Shown here: positions 34,884 through 43,485 of the stretch, piece after piece | Numbering within the stretch: the first letter of the stretch is position 1 | Layout: each line of letters opens with the position of its first letter | NCBI RefSeq assembly: GCF_007830735.1 | Contig: NZ_VLLN01000031.1 | Coordinates: 1 to 47,345, forward strand | Direction of reading: 5' to 3' | DNA: 47,345 bases | DNA from: Geobacter argillaceus | Lineage (GTDB): Bacteria > Desulfobacterota > Desulfuromonadia > Geobacterales > DSM-12255 | Translations under genes and position numbers: made by a program | The notes under the pieces: generated by a model | Database searches by the model: none | What the model saw: only the letters and a program-made list of their open reading frames with translations | What the model was told of the DNA's origin: nothing

Positions 34884-36566
34884 TTAGCGAAGCGCGCCCC
34901 TGAGCGGGTAGGGCCAGGCCAGTATGCCGCCATCCATGAACTTCGTGTTCTCGAAACCTGCCGCGTCGAGGATCTTCTGGGCTTCGTACCCCCTGAGGCT
35001 GACCTTGCAGAAGGCGATGATCTCCTTGTTCCTGGGTAGCTCGTCCAGCTTCTCCCGCAGCATGCCGAGCGGCATCAGTTTTGCCCCTGCGATACCGATC
35101 TCTCCATGTTCCGCCGGCGAGCGGACATCGAGCAGGATGAAGTCGTCCTCTTCATCGAATTTGCGTTTGACCTCTTGGGGCGTAATCCCCCTGGCATGGC
35201 CGGCGAGCTTGTTTTTCAGGATGTCCGCCGCCACGATCAGGTTGTCCATGGCAGAGGAATAGGGGGGGGCATAGGCCAGGTCCACCTGGGACAACTGTTC
35301 CGCCGTGGCATGAAAGGTTATGGCGGTCGCCGCGGCATCGAGCCGCTTGTCAACGGCCCCTTCGCCTGCGGCCTGCAGGCCGAGGAGCCGGCCGGTTTTC
35401 CGTTCGGCGATCATCTTCAGGACGATCGGTTTTGCTCCCGGGAAGAAGTGTGCCCTGTCGGGAGCCGGCGAGATGACGGTCTCCACATCGAAGCCGTTGG
35501 CCCTGGCTTCGGCCTCGGTCAGGCCGGTTTTGCCGGCATTGATGTTGAACACCCTGATGATGCTGGTGCCGATGACGCCGGCAAAGGTGGCCCCGCCGCC
35601 GGCTGCGTTGATCCCGGCCACCCGTCCCTGCTTGTTGGCCGTGCTCCCCAGGGGGATATGGACCTTGTTGCCGGTAATCAGGTGGGTGGTTTCGCAGCAG
35701 TCGCCGCAGGCATAAATATGCGGGTCGCTGGTGCACAGCCTTGCGTCGACGGCAATGGCGCCGGTCACGCCGATCTCCAGCCCTGCGGCCCGCGCCAGGT
35801 CGACATTGGGGGTGACGCCGGGGGCGAGGACGACCAGGTCAGCCTTCAGTTCCCGGTCGCCGATGAGGATTGTTTCCACCCCTTCCTTGCCGCGGAAACC
35901 GGTCACCCGGGCACCGGTCATGACCGCGACCCCCTGTTGCCTGACCTGTTTTTCGACCAGGAACGCCAGTTCCGGGTCCAGTATCCCCGGCAGAAGCTGG
36001 TCGCGCATCTCGACGATCGTGACCTGCATCCCTTTCTGTTTCAGTGCTTCGGCCGTTTCCAGGCCGATCAGACCGCCGCCGACGATACAGGCGGACCTGC
36101 CGGCTATGGCACGTGATTTCAGTGCTTCGGCATCCTCGATCGATTTGACGGTCAGGATGTTTGGGAGATCCACATTGTCCAGCGAAGGAACAAAGGGAGA
36201 ACTGCCCGTGGCAAGGATCAGTCGGTCGTATTCAAGCGACGCTTCCTGAGCGGTAGCTGGTTCCATGAGGTGAACGATTCTCGCCTCACGGTCGATTCTC
36301 GTCACCTCACTGTTTGTCCTGACCGTAACCCCTTTGACTTTTTTGAAGAACGTGGCATCCCGTACCACTCCGACCGGTGTGCTCATCAGTTCCTGGACAT
36401 GGGTTACGTCATCCGAGACATAGTACGGTATGCCACAGGCACCGTACGAGATGAAGTTGCCCCGGTCGATCAGGGTCACTTCGGCCTTGGGGTTGATCCG
36501 TTTTGCCTTGGAAGCCGCCTTGGCTCCGGCGGCATTTGCACCGATGACTACAATGTTAATTTTCAT
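34884..36566 (-). CDS. CoA-disulfide reductase/NADH oxidase-like flavoprotein with C-terminal rhodanese
   Basis: This protein of 560 residues belongs to the CoADR-Rhd (Npsr-like) group, which reduces CoA disulfides, persulfides or polysulfides with NAD(P)H. FAD binding: VVIGANAAGAKAASKA; the active Cys43 is in SYGACGIPYYV. NAD binding: IVGGGLIGLETAEAL; the second FAD motif is IYACGDCCE. After the dimerisation domain the rhodanese domain (about 465-560) carries FILLDVRSPAEH and its Cys in FCKVSLRGYEA. Preceding genes encode another rhodanese and a monohaem cytochrome, suggesting a sulfane-sulfur redox unit. It ends at a clear terminator. Confidence 0.87.
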   Translation of the reverse strand: MKINIVVIGANAAGAKAASKAKRINPKAEVTLIDRGNFISYGACGIPYYVSDDVTHVQELMSTPVGVVRDATFFKKVKGVTVRTNSEVTRIDREARIVHLMEPATAQEASLEYDRLILATGSSPFVPSLDNVDLPNILTVKSIEDAEALKSRAIAGRSACIVGGGLIGLETAEALKQKGMQVTIVEMRDQLLPGILDPELAFLVEKQVRQQGVAVMTGARVTGFRGKEGVETILIGDRELKADLVVLAPGVTPNVDLARAAGLEIGVTGAIAVDARLCTSDPHIYACGDCCETTHLITGNKVHIPLGSTANKQGRVAGINAAGGGATFAGVIGTSIIRVFNINAGKTGLTEAEARANGFDVETVISPAPDRAHFFPGAKPIVLKMIAERKTGRLLGLQAAGEGAVDKRLDAAATAITFHATAEQLSQVDLAYAPPYSSAMDNLIVAADILKNKLAGHARGITPQEVKRKFDEEDDFILLDVRSPAEHGEIGIAGAKLMPLGMLREKLDELPRNKEIIAFCKVSLRGYEAQKILDAAGFENTKFMDGGILAWPYPLRGALR

Positions 36567-36662
36567 GAGACCGGTTCCTTTTCAATATATTAGTCCGCGA
36601 CCATCCAAAGCCCACCTATGCAGACCCCTTCAGTTTTTTGATTCACCGGAGCAATGACTTTA

Positions 36663-37022
36663 TTATTTCGCTGCTTGATCCAGCAGATAATTGAGAAGAT
36701 CAACTATGATTTTCACGTCCTGCTTTGACATGTTAGCGTTGGGTTTCTTGAGCATCTTGTTGCAATAGGTACGGGCTGCGCTCTTGTCGAAAACGGTACT
36801 TGAAATGGGGGCAATCCCCGTAGTTACGGCCATCACCGTTCTCTCCATCGTGTGGCAGACGAGACATTTTGACTTCATTAAAGAATATGCCTCCTTCATT
36901 TTTTGGGGGAAGCTACTCTGATCGAATTCCTGATGGTCAACCTGGCCAATGGTTTTGAGTTTGGCATGGGCAGGAACTGTCAACATAACGAGCAGCATGG
37001 TAAGCGCAATAATCGTTCTCAT
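36663..37022 (-). CDS. small monohaem c-type cytochrome
   Basis: A secreted protein of 119 residues. It has a signal peptide (MRTIIALTMLLVMLTVPAHA), one haem attachment site CLVCH at about residues 53-57, and a possible distal Met in KKPNANMSKQDVKIIVDLL, as in class I cytochromes that end in a helix. It lies between a rhodanese and the CoADR-Rhd gene and may take electrons from periplasmic sulfur compounds; this role is inferred from position only. Confidence 0.75.
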   Translation of the reverse strand: MRTIIALTMLLVMLTVPAHAKLKTIGQVDHQEFDQSSFPQKMKEAYSLMKSKCLVCHTMERTVMAVTTGIAPISSTVFDKSAARTYCNKMLKKPNANMSKQDVKIIVDLLNYLLDQAAK

Positions 37023-37106
37023 AAAAGTACTCCCTTGAACTGTGTAATATTTGCCGGCACCGTCAAATGCGTACCGGCCATTTTCTTAATGTGATGCCTT
37101 TTGACG

Positions 37107-37415
37107 TTACAATTCTTGTGGACCCCCGGCCTGACGCCAGCCGGCCATATGCCCTTCGAGCAGAACAACATTCCGGTACCCGAAGGCGTTGAGTAATCCT
37201 TTAGCCAGTTGAGCCCGGGGGCCATGTTCGCAGGTCACTACCAGTTCAGTGCTTTTGTCGGAAGCGATGTGCGCCGGGTGTAACAAGATTTTCCAGATTG
37301 ATGCATGAATCGCGCCGGGTATGTGCCCATTTCGGAACTCGAAACCGCTCCTGACATCGATGACAGTTGGCGGCTTTTTTGATTTCATCCGTTTGGCAAG
37401 TTCCTTGGATTGCAT
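37107..37415 (-). CDS. single-domain rhodanese
   Basis: This 102-residue cytoplasmic rhodanese has TVIDVRSGFEFRNGHIPGAI, the persulfide-carrying Cys in VVTCEHGPRAQLA, and the C-terminal LEGHMAGWRQAGG. The active loop is CEHGPRA rather than the CxxGxRS of classical enzymes. AAAGGAG lies 6 bases before ATG 37415. It is positioned between a methyltransferase gene and a cytochrome gene on the same strand. Confidence 0.83.
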   Translation of the reverse strand: MQSKELAKRMKSKKPPTVIDVRSGFEFRNGHIPGAIHASIWKILLHPAHIASDKSTELVVTCEHGPRAQLAKGLLNAFGYRNVVLLEGHMAGWRQAGGPQEL

Positions 37416-37459
37416 CCGTTCTCCTTTTTACACGATGGGGAAAGTTTCTTTTTTACGGA

Positions 37460-38071
37460 TCAGCGATTCCTTTCGCTGTCGCCGGTCTTGACCCCCAACA
37501 GTTGAACCACCGCTGCCAGACCAGTATGCTTGTTTCCTTCATGCACGTCACGTTCCATTTCAACGGCATGGATAAATTCCAATCCGCTCAGTTCCCTCTT
37601 CAATTCTTCCAGAGACATGAGCATGTCAGGAGATTGTGGCCCTCCGGTGCCGTAGGCAAGTTGCTCCTTGCTGAACGCCTCCAGAACAAAGACCCCGCCA
37701 CGCTTCAGCCCTTTGACAACGGCCCGGTGGAGCGGTATGCGGATGGCAGACGGCAAATGGCAATAACAGGAAATGATCCCGTCCCATTGCTCAGTCTCGA
37801 TCTGGAAATCGCCCAGATTCGTCACGACCGTGGTTATGGCAACGCCCCGTTCCGCGGCAAGTTCTTGTGCCTTGCGCAGGCCTACTGCAGAGCCGTCTAC
37901 CCCGGTCACCGCGTATCCGAGCGAGGCGAGGTAGACTGCGTTGCGGCCTTCTCCTTCCGCAAGGGACAGAATCCTTCCGCGTGGAATCCTGTCGACCACA
38001 GATGCGAGAAAATCATTCGGTGCCGTGCCATAGGCAAAGCCCGGTTCGCTGTACCGTTCATCCCAGTTCAT
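37460..38071 (-). CDS. class I SAM-dependent methyltransferase
   Basis: This protein of 203 residues is similar to TehB/thiopurine-type small methyltransferases. WDERYSEPGFAYGTAPNDFL is a hallmark of this group. The SAM motif I region reads RILSLAEGEGRNAVYLASLG (E-G-E-G-R-N), followed by VTGVDGSAVGL. These enzymes methylate thiols, selenite/tellurite or halides; the substrate here is unknown. ATG 38071 has GGGAGGA upstream, while the longer frame lacks a site. It lies 22 bases after the ABC ATPase, in a run with thiol-redox genes, which makes a sulfur substrate plausible. Confidence 0.78.
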   Translation of the reverse strand: MNWDERYSEPGFAYGTAPNDFLASVVDRIPRGRILSLAEGEGRNAVYLASLGYAVTGVDGSAVGLRKAQELAAERGVAITTVVTNLGDFQIETEQWDGIISCYCHLPSAIRIPLHRAVVKGLKRGGVFVLEAFSKEQLAYGTGGPQSPDMLMSLEELKRELSGLEFIHAVEMERDVHEGNKHTGLAAVVQLLGVKTGDSERNR

Positions 38072-38093
38072 GGGTTCCTCCCGCTTCCACCGG

Positions 38094-38780
38094 TTACTTT
38101 TCGTTAGTGATCCGACCGTCGCTGACATGGAATATTCTGTCGAATCCCTCCACCATCCGGTGGTCGTGGGTGACTACCAGGATGGCCGAACGGTTTTCCA
38201 CCGCCAGTTTCTTCAATAGAGTCATCACGTTCTTCCCGTTTTCGGTGTCCAGGGCCGCAGTCGGTTCGTCGGCCAGGATCACCTTCGGTCGGTTTGCCAA
38301 GGCCCTGGCAATGGCCACGCGCTGGGCCTCTCCGCCGGAAAGGACCGAGGGGTAGCTACCCAGTCGGTGGCCGAGATTGAGCGAATTCAGGAGTTCGGTT
38401 GCCCTGACTTTGGCGTTATTCCTGGTCAGGTTGTTAATCTCCAGTGCGACCATGACGTTCTCCATTGCTGTCAGGAAGGGGATCAGGTTGTGGGCCTGAA
38501 AGATGAAGCCGAGCTTTTCCCGGCGGATTCGCTTCAGATCGAGACCAGGCAGCCACCCTTCATCCGCAACTGTGGTGCCGTCGATGACCACCCTGCCGTG
38601 GGTCGGTTCGTTGATCAGGCCGATGGAGGTGAGCAGCGTGGTCTTTCCCGATCCCGACGGACCCAGGATGGCGACCAGTTCTCCCGGCTTGACCCGGAGG
38701 GTGGCATCGGCAATGGCGGTGACCGTAGTCTCCCCCTTGCCGTAAATCTTTGTCAGTCGTTCCACTTCGACGGCATACAT
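38094..38780 (-). CDS. DevA/MacB-type ABC exporter ATPase
   Basis: A 228-residue ATPase: Walker A GPSGSGKTT, Q-loop FIFQAHNLIPFL, signature LSGGEAQRVAIARAL, Walker B ILADEPTAALD and H-loop VVTHDHR. ATG 38780 starts 4 bases after the permease stop; the longer open frame is antisense-like permease sequence. With the two genes before it, this forms a complete DevBCA-like (adaptor-permease-ATPase) exporter. Confidence 0.85.
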   Translation of the reverse strand: MYAVEVERLTKIYGKGETTVTAIADATLRVKPGELVAILGPSGSGKTTLLTSIGLINEPTHGRVVIDGTTVADEGWLPGLDLKRIRREKLGFIFQAHNLIPFLTAMENVMVALEINNLTRNNAKVRATELLNSLNLGHRLGSYPSVLSGGEAQRVAIARALANRPKVILADEPTAALDTENGKNVMTLLKKLAVENRSAILVVTHDHRMVEGFDRIFHVSDGRITNEK

Positions 38781-38784
38781 GGAT

Positions 38785-39987
38785 TTACCCCCCCAATGCC
38801 TCTGCCGGCTCGACCTTGAGGGCCTTCCGTATCCCCACGAAGCTTGAAATCGTACAGATGGCGATAACGATGACAAAGAGCGCTTGCAGGTCGAAGGCTT
38901 CCAGCACGATCCGGCGGGGGAATTTTTCATAGGTGAGAAGGATCAGCACGTAGCCGATGGCGTAGGCGATGACCCCCATCAGCAGTGACTGCTGGAGGAT
39001 CATGCCGATGATCACCCGGTTTTGTGCCCCGATCAGCTTGAGTGTGGCTATAACCTTAATCTTGTCTATGGTGGAGGTGTAGATGATCAGCGAGATGATG
39101 ACCGCCGAGATGACGAGGAGGATGAGCCGGAAAAGGCCCAACTGCATCCGTGCTTTCTCTATCATTCCTTTGGTGAGTATCCTGGTCTGTTCCTCGGCCG
39201 AAATGGGACGAAAATGGTTCCAGCGGCTGATCCGTTCCTGTACCTCCCACAAGTCTGCCCCCGGTGCCAGCCTGGCCACAATGGTGTTTACCGTATGTGT
39301 CGACTCCGTTATGCCGGTGATGTTCTGTTGCAGGAATTTCGACTGGGCCGGGGAGAGGGTCTGAAAGTCGGCCAGGTTGGCGGCTATCCGCTCCCGGTCG
39401 TTCCTGATGGCGTTATTGTCCTTCTTGAACTGGATCTCCTGGGCGTCCGCCAGGCTCACATAGGCCGCCGGGTCACCGCCGGAAGAGACGACCTTGCCGG
39501 TAATTCCCACCACCGTATAGTCGTTGAGCCCCAGGTGAATCTTCTCGCCTATCTCCATTCCCATCGCCTTGGCGACCACCATCTCAAAGTGCTTCTGGCG
39601 GATGTTCCGGCCGGCGATGATCTCAGGTGGGCCGCCGAAGCCGTTCGGATCGTAGCCGATGAGGAAGAAACGGAACGGCTTCCCCAACCGCTCGATCTGT
39701 ATGGTCTGGAAGGAGAGGGGGGATGCTTTGGCCACGCCGGGCACAGCTTGTATGCGGTACTTGATGTCCTCGGGAATGCGCGAATTCTCGGCAAACGGGC
39801 CGTTGGTCTCCTGCTGCACCACCCAGATATCCGCTTTGGTGCTGTCGAACACAGCCAGGGCGTCTGCAAAGAGCCCCCGGTAGATTCCTCCCATGCTTAT
39901 CACCACCCCGATGAGGAGCCCCAGGCCGATGGCGGTCAGGATGAACCTCCCCCGGTGATAGCGTATGTCCCGGAGGGCAAGATTCAT
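38785..39987 (-). CDS. DevC/FtsX-type ABC exporter permease
   Basis: This 400-residue membrane protein has an N-terminal helix (FILTAIGLGLLIGVVISMG), a large periplasmic domain and three C-terminal helices starting at FRLILLVISAVIISLIIYTS. The coupling segment STIDKIKVIATLKLIGAQNR is typical of the DevC branch of the FtsX-like family. Its ATG overlaps the adaptor stop by four bases. Relatives export glycolipids, macrolides or siderophores with a membrane-fusion protein and a TolC-like channel; the substrate is not readable. Confidence 0.85.
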   Translation of the reverse strand: MNLALRDIRYHRGRFILTAIGLGLLIGVVISMGGIYRGLFADALAVFDSTKADIWVVQQETNGPFAENSRIPEDIKYRIQAVPGVAKASPLSFQTIQIERLGKPFRFFLIGYDPNGFGGPPEIIAGRNIRQKHFEMVVAKAMGMEIGEKIHLGLNDYTVVGITGKVVSSGGDPAAYVSLADAQEIQFKKDNNAIRNDRERIAANLADFQTLSPAQSKFLQQNITGITESTHTVNTIVARLAPGADLWEVQERISRWNHFRPISAEEQTRILTKGMIEKARMQLGLFRLILLVISAVIISLIIYTSTIDKIKVIATLKLIGAQNRVIIGMILQQSLLMGVIAYAIGYVLILLTYEKFPRRIVLEAFDLQALFVIVIAICTISSFVGIRKALKVEPAEALGG

Positions 39988-41156
39988 CGGCTGGCCCGCA
40001 CCTTCATGCCGTTCCTGAATCGGGCCATTTCCGGCGGCGGTGCCAGGGCAACACGAGCGCCAGCGTCGAGACCGGCGACGATTTCCGTTACGTTGCGGCG
40101 ATCCTCAATACCGATGGTCACCGGTCGGAACATGAGCTTGCCGTTCTCCACGATCCAGACCCCGCGTTTCTTGTCTTTCGTGACAATGGCGGCAGAGGGG
40201 AGGGTGGGGGCATCCTTTTTCATCCCCGTGACGATGTAGACATCGGACTGCTCCCCCAGGCGTAGGCTGTGCAGTGGATTGTCGAAGGCTACGTCCACCT
40301 CCAACTCCTCGGTCACCCGGTCGCTCTGATGCCCGATGCGGGCAACCCGACCGGGCAGTTGCTCGCCGGTTGAGGAGCGCAGGGTGATAATGGCCTTGTT
40401 GCCGAAAGCCACCATCTTCATCTGTGATTCGTCCACATTGGCCTTGACCCAGACGGTACGCGGGTCGGCCAGGGTGAAGATCGACATCCCCGGCGAAACC
40501 GTGGCCCCCAACTCCAGGTCGCGGGTGATGATGACCCCGTCCTGTGGGGCATAGATGAGGGTGTCTGCCACCTTGCTCCGGGCAAAGCCGAGACCTGCAC
40601 GGCTGGCATGTTGTTCCATCCGCGCTGCATCGATGGCTGCCTGACACCTGGCGACCTCTTCCCTGGCCACCTGGAAGGTGGTGTCGTACTGTTCTGCCTC
40701 CATCCTGGAGACCAGATCATTTCCCGCCAGGAGTTTGTACCGCTCAGCATTCTTTTCGGCCAGGGCCAGGCTCACCCGGGCCTTCCTGAGATTGGCCTGT
40801 TCAACACTCAGGCTGGCGGCCGATCTATTCACTCCGGCTTCGGACTGTCGCTCCTGCTGGAGGAGGTCATCGTTTTCCAACCTGGCCAGGAGTTGGCCCC
40901 GTGTGACCCGATTACCCTGATCGGCATACAACGCCACGATCCTGCCGGTTATCCTGCTGGAGATGCCCACGACCACCTTGGCCTCGACTGTGCCGTTCCC
41001 GTAGACCTGGGCGGTCAGATCGCGTTTTTCCATGGTCACGACTTTGACCTTCGGCGGGGCAAGGAGCGTAAGCTTGAGCACGATGCCTATGGCCAGAACA
41101 GCTACGGGCCAGAGCAGGTATCTTTTTTTCCTGGCCAGAAACTTCGGCAGATCCAT
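39984..41156 (-). CDS. HlyD/MacA-type periplasmic adaptor of ABC exporter
   Basis: This 390-residue membrane-fusion protein has one N-terminal anchor (YLLWPVAVLAIGIVLKLTLL) and a barrel-sandwich hybrid lipoyl domain (RITGRIVALYADQGNRVTRG and DTLIYAPQDGVIITRDLELG). A helical hairpin of about 90 residues follows (QANLRKARVSLALAEKNAER), then a beta-barrel with VKANVDESQM. AAGGAG lies before ATG 41156. First gene of an adaptor-permease-ATPase operon downstream of a tetR gene on the same strand. Confidence 0.87.
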   Translation of the reverse strand: MDLPKFLARKKRYLLWPVAVLAIGIVLKLTLLAPPKVKVVTMEKRDLTAQVYGNGTVEAKVVVGISSRITGRIVALYADQGNRVTRGQLLARLENDDLLQQERQSEAGVNRSAASLSVEQANLRKARVSLALAEKNAERYKLLAGNDLVSRMEAEQYDTTFQVAREEVARCQAAIDAARMEQHASRAGLGFARSKVADTLIYAPQDGVIITRDLELGATVSPGMSIFTLADPRTVWVKANVDESQMKMVAFGNKAIITLRSSTGEQLPGRVARIGHQSDRVTEELEVDVAFDNPLHSLRLGEQSDVYIVTGMKKDAPTLPSAAIVTKDKKRGVWIVENGKLMFRPVTIGIEDRRNVTEIVAGLDAGARVALAPPPEMARFRNGMKVRASR

Positions 41157-41271
41157 CGATTGCTCCTTAAGCTACGTGGCTACGGTTGTCTGTGTATCAC
41201 GGTCTTGTACAGGTTTGACGGGATGCACATGGGAAGGTGTTCTAGACTCTTTTGTATATCGTGTGAGTTGA

Positions 41272-41300
41272 ATGTTATGCGATTATTTATTTACATGCAA
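41272..41300 (-). promoter_or_regulatory. possible promoter of exporter operon with shared tetR half-sites
   Basis: Minus strand TTGCAT (41295-41300), a 17-bp spacer and TAACAT (41272-41277). The plus strand reads TATGCGA (41276-41282) and TACAT (41292-41296), half-sites also found in the tetR promoter though closer together there. This would make the exporter a direct target of the TetR protein. Confidence 0.35.
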
Positions 41301-41312
41301 CGCAAAAAAAAA

Positions 41313-41903
41313 TCAGCGAGCCAAGTTTATAAAATTATTCCAGAGTTTTTCCGCCTCCTGCCGGATGTCAAAGGAAGCGTTGCCCATGGTCCAACGCAGT
41401 GCATTGAACTGGATCATGCCGAGGAGGGTCAATGCCGTTTCACGGGGAGACAGGCCCGGCTTCAATTCGCCTTCGGCAATACTTGCGGCAATGACGCCCG
41501 TTATGGTCTCTACATAGTTGCCGATCCGTAGCGCCAGCTTGTCAGCAATGTTCCGGTGACCGAGATGGACATCGTCGGAGAAGACGAAACGGGGGATTCC
41601 CGGATGTTCCGAGATCAGGTAAATGTGGGAGAAATAGATGGTTTTCAATTTCTCCAGCGGCTTGCGGCTTCCTCCGGCGATGGTGGCAGCCTTGCCCATC
41701 ACCGCACTGCCGATGAACTCCGCCAGGGCGGCAAAGATCTCGTCCTTGCCGCCGAAATGCCGGTAGATGTTCGCCTCGCTCATGCCGGCCGCATCGGCGA
41801 TGGCGGCAATGGTCAGTGCCCGTACTCCGCGTTTGCCGACAACATCGAGGGCGGCCCGGACGATTTCTTCCTTGCGGATGCGAGTGCTTTTTTTGGGTAA
41901 CAT
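41313..41903 (-). CDS. TetR/AcrR-family transcriptional regulator
   Basis: This 196-residue regulator has the N-terminal TetR helix-turn-helix: IVRAALDVVGKRGVRALTIA, then IADAAGMSEANIYRHFGGKD. The C-terminal ligand/dimer domain has no recognisable specificity. An in-frame GTG at 41930 overlaps the -10 region of the likely promoter (41931-41960), so the start must lie downstream; ATG 41903 is preferred. The exporter operon follows in the same direction, so it probably represses that operon and itself. Confidence 0.85.
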   Translation of the reverse strand: MLPKKSTRIRKEEIVRAALDVVGKRGVRALTIAAIADAAGMSEANIYRHFGGKDEIFAALAEFIGSAVMGKAATIAGGSRKPLEKLKTIYFSHIYLISEHPGIPRFVFSDDVHLGHRNIADKLALRIGNYVETITGVIAASIAEGELKPGLSPRETALTLLGMIQFNALRWTMGNASFDIRQEAEKLWNNFINLAR

Positions 41904-41930
41904 CAACACCTCATGTGATTTGTTATTCAC

Positions 41931-41960
41931 ATAATATGCGAACGTACATATTTAGGTCAA
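41931..41960 (-). promoter_or_regulatory. tetR promoter with candidate operator in the spacer
   Basis: Minus strand TTGACC (41955-41960), an 18-bp spacer and TATTAT (41931-41936). The spacer holds ATATG-N8-CATAT (plus strand 41934-41951), a likely operator for autoregulation. Confidence 0.5.
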
Positions 41961-41971
41961 GCGAATACTGG

Positions 41972-42772
41972 CTAAAATGGCTTTCGGACAAACGGCTGAA
42001 TGAGTAAGCGGGGAAGGGTCAGCAGAGTCGGATCGCGGAACTCTTTGAGGCCGATCGTCATGCCGGCGTGGCCACGTTCCGGTTGGGGGCAATAGGTGCC
42101 GCACAAGCGGTCCCACCAGGGGAGGTTGAAGCCGAAGTTGCTATTCGTCTCCCGGGGATTGACGGAATGATGAACCCTGTGCATGTCCGGGGTTACGACG
42201 GCATGTCGCAACCACCGGTCAAGTGAAACAGGCATTCGGATGTTGCCGTGATTAAACAGGGAGGTGGCATTCAGCGCCACCTCGAAGATCAACACCGACA
42301 TGGCCGGCGCTCCCAACAAGGATACAGCCGCAAGTTTGATCGCCATTGAGACGAGGATCTCAACGGGGTGAAAGCGGTTCCCCGTGGTGACGTCGAAGTC
42401 GAGGTCGGTGTGGTGCATCCGGTGGAGACGCCAGAAGATCGGCAGAAAATGAAACAGCACGTGCTGAAGGTAAATGACGAAGTCGAGCACCACGACTGCC
42501 AGGACGACCCTGCTCCAGAACGGCAGCAGCGGCGTGTTGAGTATCCCCCATCCCCGTTCCTGGGCCATGATTGCCATGCCAACGGGAAGTATCGGCAGGA
42601 TGAGACGCGTTGCCGCGGTGTCGATGACCACCAGGGAAAGGTTGGTGAACCAGCGCCGCCCTTTGCTGTCGGTCAACGGCCGCCGGGGAGCAACGACCTC
42701 CCAGACGGCAATAACCGTGAGGACTCCGAAGAAAAAGGCAAGCCGGATGCCCTGTTCTCCAGTCAGGCTCAT
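41972..42772 (-). CDS. fatty acid hydroxylase/sterol desaturase-family membrane protein
   Basis: This 266-residue integral membrane protein contains the histidine boxes of the di-iron hydroxylase superfamily: HVLFH, HRMHH, NHGN and HRVHHS, between hydrophobic segments such as VVLAVVVLDFVIYLQ. Family members hydroxylate or desaturate fatty acids and sterols using O2. ATG 42772 overlaps the stop of the J-domain gene (ATGA). Its presence in an otherwise anaerobic-looking genome suggests use under oxygen exposure. The substrate is unknown. Four hydrophobic segments are visible. Confidence 0.82.
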   Translation of the reverse strand: MSLTGEQGIRLAFFFGVLTVIAVWEVVAPRRPLTDSKGRRWFTNLSLVVIDTAATRLILPILPVGMAIMAQERGWGILNTPLLPFWSRVVLAVVVLDFVIYLQHVLFHFLPIFWRLHRMHHTDLDFDVTTGNRFHPVEILVSMAIKLAAVSLLGAPAMSVLIFEVALNATSLFNHGNIRMPVSLDRWLRHAVVTPDMHRVHHSVNPRETNSNFGFNLPWWDRLCGTYCPQPERGHAGMTIGLKEFRDPTLLTLPRLLIQPFVRKPF

Positions 42773-43059
42773 CTCTTCCCCCACAGCGGATCGTCGGCAA
42801 ATTGCATCCAGAGCCGTTCTTCCGGATTCTGCTCGTAAAACTCATCCTCGGCAAAGGAGAAGCGGTATTCGGAGACATAGTCGAGCAGCATCCCGTAAGC
42901 TGCATTGACCTTCCTGATCAACTCGGGGTCGCCGGCATTGCCGGCATCAGGATGGTACCGTTTCACCAACTCCCTCTGCCGGGTCTTAATTTCCTTCAGT
43001 GTGGCGCGTTTTCCCAATCCCAGAATCAGGAGCGCCTCCTGCAGCTCGGCATAGGTCAT
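42769..43059 (-). CDS. small J-domain (DnaJ-like) protein
   Basis: A protein of 96 residues that is mostly one J-domain: LKEIKTRQRELVKRYHPDAG with the HPD tripeptide that stimulates DnaK-type ATPases, then ELIRKVNAAYGMLLDY. The acidic tail (SFAEDEFYEQNPEERLW) has no zinc-finger or G/F region. It may recruit Hsp70 to a specific client. Its coupling to the hydroxylase-family gene by an ATGA overlap points to that enzyme as the client, which is inference. Confidence 0.82.
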   Translation of the reverse strand: MTYAELQEALLILGLGKRATLKEIKTRQRELVKRYHPDAGNAGDPELIRKVNAAYGMLLDYVSEYRFSFAEDEFYEQNPEERLWMQFADDPLWGKR

Positions 43060-43068
43060 GGCATAATC

Positions 43069-43398
43069 TCAGTGGGTCCAGTCGATGATTTTCGTCTTGG
43101 GACCGAGCTTCTTCTCGACAGCCGCTTTGATCGTCGCGAAGTGCGGACAAGGGTACCCGATGGGGTTGCCATTCTTCATGCAGGAAGCGAACACGATTGC
43201 CTCTGCCCCCCGGTCGACCATCATCCCTGCCCTGGTGACGGCTTTCTTGCCGGAGCAGCCGCCACACGAAAGAAATCCGATGATCTCCACCGGACCGGTC
43301 TCAGCGAAGGCCAGGGTCCCTTCCCCGGCAACCTTGAAATCGGTACTGCCGGGGCACATATCCTCGGTCAACTGACAGCGGATGATGCCTACCTTCAT
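43069..43398 (-). CDS. CGGC-domain protein (possible metal-binding)
   Basis: A small protein of 109 residues with the conserved LSCGGCSGKKAV, plus IIRCQLTEDMCPGSTDF, VFASCMKNGNPIGYPCPH and a total of six Cys. This matches the CGGC domain family, proposed to bind metal but without known function. ATG 43398 has AAGGAGG upstream, better than the longer frame. It lies ten bases from the J-domain gene, so they are probably cotranscribed. Confidence 0.78.
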   Translation of the reverse strand: MKVGIIRCQLTEDMCPGSTDFKVAGEGTLAFAETGPVEIIGFLSCGGCSGKKAVTRAGMMVDRGAEAIVFASCMKNGNPIGYPCPHFATIKAAVEKKLGPKTKIIDWTH

Positions 43399-43485
43399 GA
43401 CTGCCTCCTTGTGTCTTCCCATAACCATGGGCTCGTGTTGGGATGTCGTTCCTTGATGGCTGCCCCACGGGCAGCAAAGGTCTCA

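Noticed and set aside
41300-41315. Terminator after tetR from the T9 run behind its stop
   Set aside because: No GC-rich hairpin precedes the T-run.
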